Source: Streptomyces atratus (GTDB lineage Bacteria > Actinomycetota > Actinomycetes > Streptomycetales > Streptomycetaceae). Taken from it: a DNA stretch of 64,000 nt. Made by a program: the position numbers and the translations under genes. Below the pieces are notes generated by a model, which saw nothing but the letters and a program-made list of their open reading frames with translations, searched no databases and was not told where the DNA came from. The first letter of the stretch is position 1. Every line of letters begins with the position of its first letter. Shown here one piece after another: positions 1-7,917 of the stretch. The stretch spans positions 22,231 through 86,230 of the forward strand of contig NZ_BMRN01000032.1 of NCBI RefSeq assembly GCF_014648655.1, read 5' to 3'.

Positions 1-1219
1 GCGGGTAGAGGGCGGCGAGGGTGTTGCAGAGCGGGATCGAGCCGCCCATCCCGGACGTCTGCATCTTCTCGCCGGGGTACGCGGCCTCCATCGCCTGCGC
101 CATGGACGTGTACGCCGGGCTGGAGGTGTCCGCGCGGAACGGCTGGCCCTGGCCGACCTGTTCCACCGACACCTTGGCCCCCCACGGGGCGTGCGCCTTG
201 AGGTGAGCAGTCAGCAACTCGGTGGCCTCAGCGGCGTCCTGGCCCGGCGGCACCCGCAGGCTGACCTGCGCCCGCGCGCTCGCCTGGAGCGACGGTGTCG
301 CGCCGACCACCGGCGGGCAGTCGATACCGATGACGGTGACGGCGGGCCGTGCCCAGATCCGGTCGGCGACCGTACCCGTGCCGATCAGTCCGACGCCGTC
401 GAGGACCTTCGCGTCCTTGCGGAACTCGGCCTCCGCGTACTGCAGCCCGTCCCATTCGGCGTCCGTGGCGAGCCCGTCGACGGTCGTGGTGCCGTCCTCG
501 GCGCGCAGCGACGACAGCAGCTGGATCATCGCTGCCAGCGCGTCCGGGGCGGCGCCGCCGAACTGTCCGGAATGCAGGTTTCCTTCGAGGGTGTCCAGCG
601 TGACCCGCAGCATCGTCATACCGCGCAGCGTCGCGGTCACCGTCGGCAGACCGACCCGGAAGTTGCCGGTGTCGCCGATGACGATCGTGTCGGCGGTCAG
701 CAGTTCGGGGTGCGCCTCGGCGTACCGCTCCAGGCCGCCGGTGCCCTGCTCCTCGGAGCCCTCGGCGATCACCTTGACGGAGACCGGGACGCCGCCGTTC
801 GCCTTGAGGGCGCGCAGGGCGAGGAGATGCATGATGAAGCCGCCCTTGCAGTCGGCCGCGCCGCGGCCGAACCAGCGGCCGTCGCGCTCCGTCAGCTCGA
901 ACGGCGGGGAGAGCCAGGCGCTCTCGTCGAGCGGCGGCTGAACGTCGTAGTGCGCGTAGAGCAGTACGGTCGGGGCGTCGGCCGGGCCGGGCAGGAAGCC
1001 GTATACCGACTGGGTGCCGTCGGGGGTGTCGAGCAGGGCGACATCCTGGAAGTCCTCGGCGCGCAGGGCGTCGGCGACCCAGTTGGCAGCCGCCTCGCAC
1101 TCGCTCTTCGGGAACTGCGCGGGATCCGCCACCGACTGGAAGGCCACGAGCTCGGTCAGCTCCGCCTTGGCGTGGGGCATCAGCGAGGCAATGGTCTCGG
1201 AGATCGGACGGGCGGTCAT
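1..1219 (-). CDS. M20-family dipeptidase (3' end outside window)
   Basis: Zinc-dependent M20/M25/M40 metallopeptidase, probably a cytosolic dipeptidase. The minus-strand frame stays open from an ATG at 1219 to the window edge, so about 406 residues are seen and the C-terminus is missing. Metal-site motifs are in family order: LLYAHYDVQPP (His and Asp), GRGAADCKGG (bridging Asp) and EGSEEQGT (Glu-Glu catalytic/metal pair). A dimerisation-domain-like stretch follows (GNLHSGQFGGAAPDAL). The start is supported by a GAGGAGCG ribosome site just upstream. Family assignment is firm; the substrate is not visible. Confidence 0.9.
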   Translation of the reverse strand, partial: MTARPISETIASLMPHAKAELTELVAFQSVADPAQFPKSECEAAANWVADALRAEDFQDVALLDTPDGTQSVYGFLPGPADAPTVLLYAHYDVQPPLDESAWLSPPFELTERDGRWFGRGAADCKGGFIMHLLALRALKANGGVPVSVKVIAEGSEEQGTGGLERYAEAHPELLTADTIVIGDTGNFRVGLPTVTATLRGMTMLRVTLDTLEGNLHSGQFGGAAPDALAAMIQLLSSLRAEDGTTTVDGLATDAEWDGLQYAEAEFRKDAKVLDGVGLIGTGTVADRIWARPAVTVIGIDCPPVVGATPSLQASARAQVSLRVPPGQDAAEATELLTAHLKAHAPWGAKVSVEQVGQGQPFRADTSSPAYTSMAQAMEAAYPGEKMQTSGMGGSIPLCNTLAALYP

Positions 1220-1248
1220 GGGCACGCTCCTCGTGGGTGCGACGTTAT

Positions 1249-1274
1249 GTGTACGAATCCGGGTACATGTACAC
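1249..1274. promoter_or_regulatory. Inverted repeat between divergent genes
   Basis: GTGTAC at 1249-1254 pairs with GTACAC at 1269-1274, and a perfect ten-base palindrome GTACATGTAC lies at 1263-1272. The element sits in the short divergent gap between the peptidase and the flavoprotein gene, so it could be an operator. No cognate regulator is visible. Confidence 0.3.
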
Positions 1275-1402
1275 CGAGTGTGCGGCGTTGCATGTAGGAC
1301 GAACGCACGGTCGATCCTCCCACAGAGGGGGCCGGGCTTGGCGCGCCGTAGGATGCCGTGAGCAGCATGGGCCACTGGTGGGATCGGGAGCAGAAGCACA
1401 TC

Positions 1403-2617
1403 GTGAGCAGCGAGAACGCAGACGCCGTACATGAGCACGAAGAGTCGTCCGTGTGGGACGTCGTCGTAGTCGGTGGCGGACCGGCCGGAGCCTCCGCGGC
1501 ATACGCGGCGGCGGTCGCCGGCCGACGGGTACTGCTCCTCGAGAAAGCGGAACTGCCCCGCTACAAGACGTGTGGCGGCGGCATCATCGGGTTTTCGCGT
1601 GATTCGCTGCCGCCCGGATTCGAACTGCCGCTGCGGGACCGGATCCACGCGGTCACGTTCTCGCTCAACGGCAGGCTGGCGCGGACCCGCCGCTCCAAGC
1701 GGATGCTCTTCGGGCTCATCAACCGCCCCGAGTTCGACGCGGGGCTGGTCGAGGAGGCGCAGAAGGCGGGCGCCGAGCTCCGCACCGGAGCGACCGTGAC
1801 GAGGGTCGAGCAGCACGGCGCCGCGGTGCCGGACCGGCGCACGGTCGCCGTGGTGCTGTCCGGCGGCGAGACGGTCCTGGCCCGCGCGGTCGTCGGTGCG
1901 GATGGCAGCGCTGGGCGGATAGGAGCCCATGTCGGGGTGAAACTCGACCAGGTGGACCTCGGCCTGGAGGCCGAGATCCCGGTTCCGGAGACGGTCGCGG
2001 AGGACTGGGCGGGGCGGGTGCTGATCGACTGGGGCCCCATGCCCGGCAGTTACGGCTGGGTGTTCCCCAAGGGCGACACCCTCACCGTCGGCGTGATCTC
2101 GGCGCGGGGTGACGGGGCGGGAACCAAGCGGTATCTGGAGGACTTCATCGCCCGGCTCGGTCTCTCCGGCTTCGAGCCGAAGATCTCCTCCGGGCACCTG
2201 ACGCGCTGCCGCAGCGACGACTCGCCGCTCTCGCGCGGGCGGGTGCTGGTGTGTGGCGATGCGGCGGGGCTGCTGGAGCCGTGGACCCGAGAAGGCATCT
2301 CCTTCGCGCTGCGGTCGGGGCGGCTTGCCGGTGAGTGGGCGGTCCGGATCGCGGAGTCGCACGATGCCGTGGACGCCCGACGCCAGGCGCTCAACTACGC
2401 CTTCGCCATCAAGGCCGGCCTGGGTGTCGAGATGGGTGTCGGACGGCGCATGCTGAAGCTGTTCGAGCGCCGGCCCGGTGTGCTGCACGCGGTGCTGACG
2501 GGATTCCGCCCGGCCTGGAACGCGTTCGCCGGGATCACCCGGGGAACGACTTCGCTGGCCGAGCTGGTCCGTACGCATCCGCTGGCGCAGCGGGCCCTGT
2601 CCGCAATGGACCGCTGA
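1403..2617 (+). CDS. Geranylgeranyl reductase family FAD-dependent oxidoreductase
   Basis: FAD-dependent oxidoreductase of the geranylgeranyl reductase/p-hydroxybenzoate hydroxylase fold, about 404 residues. The N-terminus has the dinucleotide-binding motif VVVVGGGPAGASAA followed by LLLEKAELPRYKTCGGGI, the usual family signature. A second FAD motif, VLVCGDAAGLLEPWTREGI, is in the middle (GD motif). Members saturate isoprenoid chains such as menaquinone or archaeal-type lipid chains; the substrate here is unknown. A GTG at 1358 in the same frame would add 15 residues. I prefer 1403 because a GGGAGCAGAAG ribosome site precedes it and the FAD motif then lies near the usual distance from the N-terminus. 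Confidence 0.85.
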   Translation: MSSENADAVHEHEESSVWDVVVVGGGPAGASAAYAAAVAGRRVLLLEKAELPRYKTCGGGIIGFSRDSLPPGFELPLRDRIHAVTFSLNGRLARTRRSKRMLFGLINRPEFDAGLVEEAQKAGAELRTGATVTRVEQHGAAVPDRRTVAVVLSGGETVLARAVVGADGSAGRIGAHVGVKLDQVDLGLEAEIPVPETVAEDWAGRVLIDWGPMPGSYGWVFPKGDTLTVGVISARGDGAGTKRYLEDFIARLGLSGFEPKISSGHLTRCRSDDSPLSRGRVLVCGDAAGLLEPWTREGISFALRSGRLAGEWAVRIAESHDAVDARRQALNYAFAIKAGLGVEMGVGRRMLKLFERRPGVLHAVLTGFRPAWNAFAGITRGTTSLAELVRTHPLAQRALSAMDR

Positions 2618-2657
2618 CACCTGACCTCTGACGCCGAGGGCGGGCCGGACCGCACCG

Positions 2658-3110
2658 TCAGCCCTCCATGGTGATCCGGAAGACGGGGTGGTCCGGGCAG
2701 GCGGCCTGGAGTTCTGCGTCCGTGGACTTTGCGGTGATGCCCTGGAAGTACTGGTTGACCTCCCAGCCCCACCGCTCCAGATAGGCGCGGACGATCAGCA
2801 CCTTCTGCTCGTCGTCCGCGATCTCCACGGCCGTGAAGGTGCGGATCTTCCGGCCCACCCGCAGCTCGCCGCCACCGGCGACCCGCATGTTGCGCACCCA
2901 CTGGGAGTGGCCCCGCGCGGAGACCAGATACTGCGTGCCCTGGTAGGTGTGGGAGTTCACGGGGATGCGCTGCATCTGCCCGCTCTTGCGGCCGCGCACC
3001 GACATCTCGGCCGAGCCGAGAAGGCTGACGCCGTGCCGGGCGAGCCAGCCGACGATGCTGTTCATCCGGACGTTGAACGCGTTGCCCTGAAGGTAGTACG
3101 GCTGAGACAT
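2658..3110 (-). CDS. DUF385/DDN-family F420-dependent oxidoreductase
   Basis: 150-residue protein of the deazaflavin-dependent nitroreductase (DDN, DUF385) family, split beta-barrel flavin/F420-binding fold. Signature elements are NAFNVRMNSIVGWLARHG at the N-terminus, VRGRKSGQMQRIPV (the F420 phosphate-binding GRKSG region) and the central YLVSARGHSQWVRNM segment. It is transcribed divergently from the TetR gene at 3239, and two palindromes sit between them, so repression by that TetR protein is likely. Physiological substrates of these enzymes are mostly unknown; quinones and nitro-compounds are accepted by relatives. Confidence 0.88.
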   Translation of the reverse strand: MSQPYYLQGNAFNVRMNSIVGWLARHGVSLLGSAEMSVRGRKSGQMQRIPVNSHTYQGTQYLVSARGHSQWVRNMRVAGGGELRVGRKIRTFTAVEIADDEQKVLIVRAYLERWGWEVNQYFQGITAKSTDAELQAACPDHPVFRITMEG

Positions 3111-3129
3111 GGTGACTCCCCCACTGTTT

Positions 3130-3144
3130 GAGAGCAGTGCTCTC
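3130..3144. promoter_or_regulatory. Palindromic operator 1 for the adjacent TetR regulator
   Basis: GAGAGCAGTGCTCTC is a perfect odd-length palindrome (seven-base arms around one central base). It lies just upstream of the DUF385 gene. The same core recurs at 3183-3197. Confidence 0.75.
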
Positions 3145-3182
3145 GCTTGAGATCAGTGTGTATGGAAGTGGCGCTTAAAAGC

Positions 3183-3197
3183 AAGAGCAGTGCTCTC
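3183..3197. promoter_or_regulatory. Palindromic operator 2 for the adjacent TetR regulator
   Basis: AAGAGCAGTGCTCTC repeats the 13-base palindromic core of the upstream site. The centres are 53 bases apart, about five helical turns, so both dimers would lie on the same DNA face between the divergent genes. Confidence 0.75.
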
Positions 3198-3238
3198 GTT
3201 GTTGGTCGGCGCTCTTTGTTCGTGGCAGACTGAAGACC

Positions 3239-3955
3239 ATGAGCGCTATCCGAGGAGCCAGGGAACGGGCCCGCATCGAGGTCACCGCCGCCATCAAGGA
3301 CGAGGCGAGGAAACAACTCGCGGCCGAGGGCGCCGCAAAGCTCTCGCTGCGCGCCGTGGCACGGGAACTCGGAATGGCGTCCTCCGCGCTCTACCGCTAC
3401 TTCCCCAGCCGGGACGAACTGCTCACGGCCCTGATCGTCGATGCGTACGACTCCGTGGGCGAGAGCGCCGAGGCCGCCCACCGGGCCGCCCGTGCCGACG
3501 CCGCCCCCCACATCACCCGCTGGACCGTCGTCGCCCACGCCGTACGCGACTGGGCCCTCGCCCACCCCCATGAGTACGCACTGATCTACGGCTCGCCCGT
3601 GCCGGGTTACAGCGCACCGCAGGCGACGATCGGTCCCGCCTCCCGCGTCGGTCTCGTCCTGATCGCGGTCGTCGGCGAGGCCTACCGCACGGACGGTCTC
3701 GCCCTGCCGCCGCTCGCCGACGAGCTGCGCGCCGAGGCCGGGCGGATGGTCGCCGAGTTCGCCCCCGACCTTCCTCAGGAGGTCGTCGCCCCACTGATCG
3801 CCGCCTGGTCGCAGCTGTTCGGGCTGATCTCCTTCGAGATCTTCGGCCAGTTCAACCGGGTGGTGGAGGCCCGGGAGGTCTTCTTCCGGGAAGCCGTCAC
3901 CGAACTGGCCCGCACGCTCGGCCTGCTCGGCCCCCGCAGCAGCCGGAGAGGATGA
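3239..3955 (+). CDS. TetR/AcrR-family transcriptional regulator
   Basis: 238-residue TetR repressor. The N-terminal helix-turn-helix is clear: LSLRAVARELGMASSALYRYFPSRDELLTALI at about residues 37-68. The C-terminal ligand domain contains a WHG-like stretch (HEYALIYGSPVPGYSAP). It starts at the ATG at 3239, directly after two matched palindromes, and is divergent from the DUF385 oxidoreductase gene. Autoregulation and control of the neighbour are inferred from that layout; the inducer is unknown. Confidence 0.9.
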   Translation: MSAIRGARERARIEVTAAIKDEARKQLAAEGAAKLSLRAVARELGMASSALYRYFPSRDELLTALIVDAYDSVGESAEAAHRAARADAAPHITRWTVVAHAVRDWALAHPHEYALIYGSPVPGYSAPQATIGPASRVGLVLIAVVGEAYRTDGLALPPLADELRAEAGRMVAEFAPDLPQEVVAPLIAAWSQLFGLISFEIFGQFNRVVEAREVFFREAVTELARTLGLLGPRSSRRG

Positions 3956-4059
3956 GGCACGTCCCCGCCGACCTCGTCCGACGTACTCCACAGGGAGTAC
4001 GGGTGATCACCACGCCCGGCTGACGCCGCCTCCGCGGCTCGGGGTCTAGCGTGGCCGAC

Positions 4060-5301
4060 ATGGAAGAGCAACACTCACACTGGGCGCACGGCGGGCCGCC
4101 GCGCTGGCTGACAGGGGCGCCGGGGCACTATGCCTCCCGGCTGCCCTGGCCGTCGACGATCCTGCTCGGTGCCGTCGTCATGGTCGGTTCGACCATCGCG
4201 GCCCGGGGGCAGATGGACGAGCGGGCGCCGCTGGACATCTTTGCGCGGCTGTTGCTCTTCCTGGCCGTCGCCGTACTTCTGCTGCGCCACCGCCACCCCG
4301 TGGTGGCCGTCTTCGGCAGTTCGGCCGCAGCGATGATCTACCTCGCGGCCGGCTATCCGTACGGACCGGTTTTCCTTGCCGTTGCCGTGGGCTGCTTCAG
4401 CGCCGTTGTCTCCGGACACCGGCGGGCCGCCTGGACGGCCGTCGGGATGGTGTGGCTGGGGCACGTCCTGGTGGCCCACTGGCTCTACCGGTGGCTGCCG
4501 CCCTCCGACGATCACCCCGCCGCCTGGGGGCAGGAACTGGGCGTTGCCGCTTGGGTGGTGGCCATCATCGCCGCTGCCGAGTTCGTACGCGTGCGCCGTG
4601 AGCAGTGGGCGGATCAGCGCGCGGAGCGGGAGGCCGCGGAGCAGCGCCGGGCCGACGAGGAGCGGCTGCGGATGGCGCGCGAGCTCCATGATGTCCTGGC
4701 CCACAGCATCTCCGTCATCAACGTCCAGTCGAGTGTGGGTCTCGCGTTGCTGGACTCCGACCCCGAGCAGGCCCGTACCGCCCTCACCACCATCAAGGCC
4801 GCCAGCAAGGAGGCGCTGGGCGAGGTCCGCCAGGTCCTCGACACCCTGCGTACCCCTGGAGACGCCCCCAGGACCCCGGCTCCCGGACTCGACAGGCTCC
4901 CCGAGCTCGTCGAACAGGCGGCGGGCGCCGGGCTGACCGTCACCGTCGAGACCGATGGCGTACGCGGCGCGGTGCCGCCCGGCACGGATCTTGCCGCCTT
5001 CCGGATCGTGCAGGAGGCGTTGACGAATGTGGTCCGGCACTCCGGATCGCGCACCGCGCAGGTCCGTATCGGTTACGGGCCCGCCCGCATCCGGCTCCGT
5101 ATCGACGACGAAGGCCCCGCCACCGGTGACGACGCAGGGGGCAGCGGCAACGGGCTGGCAGGAATGCGGGAGCGGGCCGCCGCACTGCGTGGCACGATCG
5201 AGGCGGGTCCCCGGGCCGACGGCGGCTTCCGGGTGCGTGCCGAGCTTCCGCTGTCGTCCGATTCGCCCGACGCGGCAGCGCACAAGGAGGAGACACCGTG
5301 A
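4060..5301 (+). CDS. NarL-type sensor histidine kinase
   Basis: Membrane sensor kinase of about 413 residues. The N-terminal half has four to five hydrophobic segments (for example ILLGAVVMVGSTIAA and LLLFLAVAVLLLRH) and no large extracellular loop. The HisKA_3 phosphoacceptor is ELHDVLAHSISVINVQ with His at about residue 210. The HATPase end has DEGPATGDDAGGSGNGLAGMRERAAALRG. A GTG at 4051 in frame is possible, but I prefer the ATG at 4060; the preceding TAGCGT could serve as a -10 box for a leaderless message. It overlaps the response-regulator gene by four bases, so the two form a pair. Confidence 0.9.
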   Translation: MEEQHSHWAHGGPPRWLTGAPGHYASRLPWPSTILLGAVVMVGSTIAARGQMDERAPLDIFARLLLFLAVAVLLLRHRHPVVAVFGSSAAAMIYLAAGYPYGPVFLAVAVGCFSAVVSGHRRAAWTAVGMVWLGHVLVAHWLYRWLPPSDDHPAAWGQELGVAAWVVAIIAAAEFVRVRREQWADQRAEREAAEQRRADEERLRMARELHDVLAHSISVINVQSSVGLALLDSDPEQARTALTTIKAASKEALGEVRQVLDTLRTPGDAPRTPAPGLDRLPELVEQAAGAGLTVTVETDGVRGAVPPGTDLAAFRIVQEALTNVVRHSGSRTAQVRIGYGPARIRLRIDDEGPATGDDAGGSGNGLAGMRERAAALRGTIEAGPRADGGFRVRAELPLSSDSPDAAAHKEETP

Positions 5302-5963
5302 TCCGGGTACTGCTCGCCGACGATCAGCTGCTGGTCAGGGCCGGTTTCCGGGCCCTGCTGGACGCTCAGCCCGACATCGAGGTGGCGGGGGAGGCTGCCG
5401 ACGGTGAGGAGGCCGTACGCTTGGTGCGCGAACTGCGGCCGGACACCGTGCTGATGGACATCCGGATGCCGCATCTCGACGGCCTGGCCGCGACCCGTGC
5501 CATCACCGGGGACTTTGAACTGAGCGGCGTCAAGGTGGTCATGCTCACCACCTTCGAGCTCGACGAGTACGTCTTCGAGGCGATCCGCTCCGGTGCCTCC
5601 GGCTTTCTCGTCAAGGACACCGAACCGGAGGAGCTGCTGCGGGCGGTACGTGCGGTGGTGGGCGGCGACGCCCTGCTCTCACCGGGGGTCACCCGACGGC
5701 TGATCGCCGAGTTCGCGGCCCGGTCCAAGGAGCCCGCGGCGGCATCGGGGCTGAGCGAACTCACCGAACGCGAAAGAGAGGTGATGGCACTGGTAGGCAT
5801 AGGGCTCTCCAACGAGGAGATCGCCCGCCGGCTGGTCGTCAGCCCGCTCACCGCCAAGACCCACGTCAGCCGCACCATGGTGAAGCTCGGCGCCCGCGAC
5901 CGGGCCCAACTCGTCGTGCTCGCCTATGAGTCGGGGCTCGTACGTCCCGGCTGGCTCGGCTGA
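5298..5963 (+). CDS. NarL/LuxR-family response regulator
   Basis: 221-residue response regulator partnered with the preceding kinase. The receiver domain has the acidic pair ADDQ near the N-terminus, the phosphorylated Asp at residue 54 in VLMDIRMP, and the switch Lys in FLVKDTEPEEL. The C-terminal LuxR helix-turn-helix is LTEREREVMALVGIGLSNEEIARRLVVSPLTAKTHVSRTMVKLG. The start GTG overlaps the kinase stop (GTGA) and is preceded by AAGGAGGAGA. Targets are not evident, because the downstream region is decayed. Confidence 0.93.
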   Translation: MIRVLLADDQLLVRAGFRALLDAQPDIEVAGEAADGEEAVRLVRELRPDTVLMDIRMPHLDGLAATRAITGDFELSGVKVVMLTTFELDEYVFEAIRSGASGFLVKDTEPEELLRAVRAVVGGDALLSPGVTRRLIAEFAARSKEPAAASGLSELTEREREVMALVGIGLSNEEIARRLVVSPLTAKTHVSRTMVKLGARDRAQLVVLAYESGLVRPGWLG

Positions 5964-6084
5964 CCCGGCCACGGCGGAGGGTGCGCAACCGCCTGTGGTC
6001 CGAACCGTCGCAGGTGCGGTGGCCGGCGGGCGAGAACTCCCCGTCGGCCACCGCACCTTCCCCCTCGCCGGGTGGTCGGTCGCG

Positions 6085-6260
6085 CACGGATACCTTCTGC
6101 GCGGCGGACGCCTCGGCTGCGGCGGGGGTCAGCGGGTTCGCGCTGCGCCGCTCGATGGTGACGAAGACGGTCAGCAGTACGGCGACAGCGAGGAACGACA
6201 ACAGCGTGCGGCGGAGACCCAGTCGGCCTCCGGGCCTGAACGACCGTGAAACCCGGCAGC
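6085..6260 (-). pseudogene. Remnant of an MFS-type transporter C-terminus
   Basis: A minus-strand frame reads GLRRTLLSFLAVAVLLTVFVTIERRSANPLTP. This hydrophobic helix followed by ERRSANPL resembles the end of a 14-TM drug/H+ antiporter of the MFS. There is no start codon or further membrane helix in frame, so only a fragment remains. Confidence 0.35.
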
Positions 6261-6334
6261 GGCATGGAAGCCGTGCCGGTGACGGCGCCCGGCAGGTCGT
6301 AGCCGCGGTGGGTGTCCTCGCGCTGCACGCACAG

Positions 6335-6615
6335 GACGCTCTGTGAGCTCGGCCGCGAGCTGCACCAACACGGCCTCGGCACCAGCGATTTCGAGGTGCT
6401 CGACGCCTCGCGGAGGGCGCGGCGGAGGACGGCAGCTCCGCCTGTCGTGTACAGGAACTGGCTGCCCGGGTCCACCTCGGCCAGAGCGCGCTGTCCCGTC
6501 CGGTCGCTCGCTTGGAGAAGGACGACATGGTGTGCAGCGGGGACCGGCGAGGTGTCCGGGTCGAGCTGACGGCGAAGGGCCGGGCACGTCACGCCGAGGT
6601 GAGACCGTCGTAGAG
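6335..6615 (+). pseudogene. Frameshifted MarR-family regulator remnant
   Basis: One frame gives LCELGRELHQHGLGTSDFEVLDA (MarR helix region). After a frame change near 6410-6440 another frame gives ELAARVHLGQSALSRPVARLEKDDMVCSGDRRGVRVELTAKGRARHAE. That segment is a classic MarR recognition helix and wing ending at a stop near 6613. The two halves belong together but are no longer in one frame, and no start codon is left. Confidence 0.6.
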
Positions 6616-6691
6616 GCCGGTGCTCGCCCGCATGCTGAACGAACCGAGGCGCTGAGCGCCTCGCCGTGCGGTGTCCCGCCCCGGCCTGCTG

Positions 6692-7447
6692 TCACGACCA
6701 GGTGACTCCGGAGTTCTCGCACCAGAGCCGGGCCGGCTCCGGGTCGCCCGTCAGCGTGATCGCCGTGAGCGGCAGCCGGTTCCAGAGCATCAGATGGAGC
6801 TGCTCGGCCGTCGCGCTCAACTCGCAGTCCGCAGAGCCCTCTTCGGGTGCCGCTTCATGCCGTACGGTCTGCGGCGGTTCCGACGAGAGCCGCACGGTCC
6901 AGGTGGCATCCGTGTCCGTGGCCCGTACCCGCAGGGAACGCGGCTTTTCCGTACGCACTTTGCTCTTCGGGCGGGCGTGGAATCCGCGCAGCAGCTCGTC
7001 GATTCCGTCCACCGCGTGATCGGCCGCCAACGGTGACAACCGCCCGCCGCGTGCCGACTCCGCGTCCACCCGGTGAATCGTGGTCTCGTGCGCCTGCCGC
7101 CGGGCCCAGAAGGCCAGTGGCGACGGCGCGGGCATGAAGGTCCAGCACTCCAGTCCGGCCGGTGCGGCCGCCAGCGCGTCGACCAGGAGACCGTGGCCCT
7201 CGCGGAACCAGTCGAGCAGCTCGGGCCCGTCCAGCTCCGGTTCCCCGCCGTCCGGGTGGTACGACGTGTGGCCCTCGACGACGAACGCGGTCGCCCAGCG
7301 GTGCACCATCCCGGTGTGCCGGAGCAGATCGCGCACCTGCCAGCCCGGGCAGGTCGGCACCGGTGCCCCGGTTCCCGCACCCTGTGCCGCGGTCGCCAGC
7401 AGCTGTCCCTCGACGGTCAGGGACTTGATGTGGTCCGTGATTTCCAT
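6692..7447 (-). CDS. Maleylpyruvate isomerase family mycothiol-dependent enzyme
   Basis: 251-residue protein of the DinB-like mycothiol-dependent family. The N-terminal DinB-fold half carries PTCPGWQVRDLLRHTGMVHRWA, FREGHGLLVDAL and RRQAHETTIHRVDAE. Its His/Glu/His residues are the expected metal ligands. The C-terminal half, about residues 160-250, is the small beta-rich domain found in this family (TAEQLHLMLWNRLP). Such proteins use or act on mycothiol conjugates; the reaction here cannot be told. It may be cotranscribed with the membrane protein gene 21 bases upstream of it on the minus strand. Confidence 0.85.
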   Translation of the reverse strand: MEITDHIKSLTVEGQLLATAAQGAGTGAPVPTCPGWQVRDLLRHTGMVHRWATAFVVEGHTSYHPDGGEPELDGPELLDWFREGHGLLVDALAAAPAGLECWTFMPAPSPLAFWARRQAHETTIHRVDAESARGGRLSPLAADHAVDGIDELLRGFHARPKSKVRTEKPRSLRVRATDTDATWTVRLSSEPPQTVRHEAAPEEGSADCELSATAEQLHLMLWNRLPLTAITLTGDPEPARLWCENSGVTWS

Positions 7448-7468
7448 GGTCTCGATTGTGCCAGCGGT

Positions 7469-7837
7469 TCAGGCTCCCTGGGGGTGGGCGGTGCGAGTCC
7501 GGCTGCCGCCGCGCACCAGTCGTACGCACCAGCCGAGGGCGAGCGACTGCAGCACTACGGACACGACCAGGGCGAGGTGGACGAACCAGGCGGGTCCGGC
7601 CGCCTCCGCGCCCCACAGCGCGCTGCCGATGAAGAAGACGAACACGGTGGGTGCCGCAAGGAGGAACAGCCAGACCCCGGCGAACGAGGTGTCCTCGTGT
7701 GCGACGAACAGGATGTCCACGCTGACGAACACAGCGGCCGCCAGGACGAGGCCGAGGTAGATCAGCGAGGCGGTATTGCCGAAGGTCAGCCGCGCGAGCG
7801 TGCGGACGTGCTGCTTGTCGATGACCGGCTTGTTCAT
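7469..7837 (-). CDS. Small membrane protein (SCO4225-like)
   Basis: 122-residue integral membrane protein with three hydrophobic segments: IYLGLVLAAAVFVSVDILFVA, WLFLLAAPTVFVFFIGSAL and FVHLALVVSVVLQSLALGW. It resembles the conserved Streptomyces SCO4225 family, of unknown function. I chose the ATG at 7837 because CGGGGAGCGG lies just upstream; an in-frame start at 7870 would add 11 residues without improving the match to the family. Confidence 0.7.
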   Translation of the reverse strand: MNKPVIDKQHVRTLARLTFGNTASLIYLGLVLAAAVFVSVDILFVAHEDTSFAGVWLFLLAAPTVFVFFIGSALWGAEAAGPAWFVHLALVVSVVLQSLALGWCVRLVRGGSRTRTAHPQGA

Positions 7838-7917
7838 GGCCCGCTCCCCGTAGATGGATGACGCTTCCATCGTGTCTCCGGGGAGCTGTTCCTCCCTGAG
7901 TACGGCTACTTAATCGC

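Larger units (their letters stand above)
5964..6691. other. Decayed intergenic stretch with gene relics
   Basis: About 730 bases without an intact gene. It contains a broken MarR-type coding remnant on the plus strand and a short transporter-like remnant on the minus strand, listed separately. I see nothing else recognisable. Confidence 0.6.
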
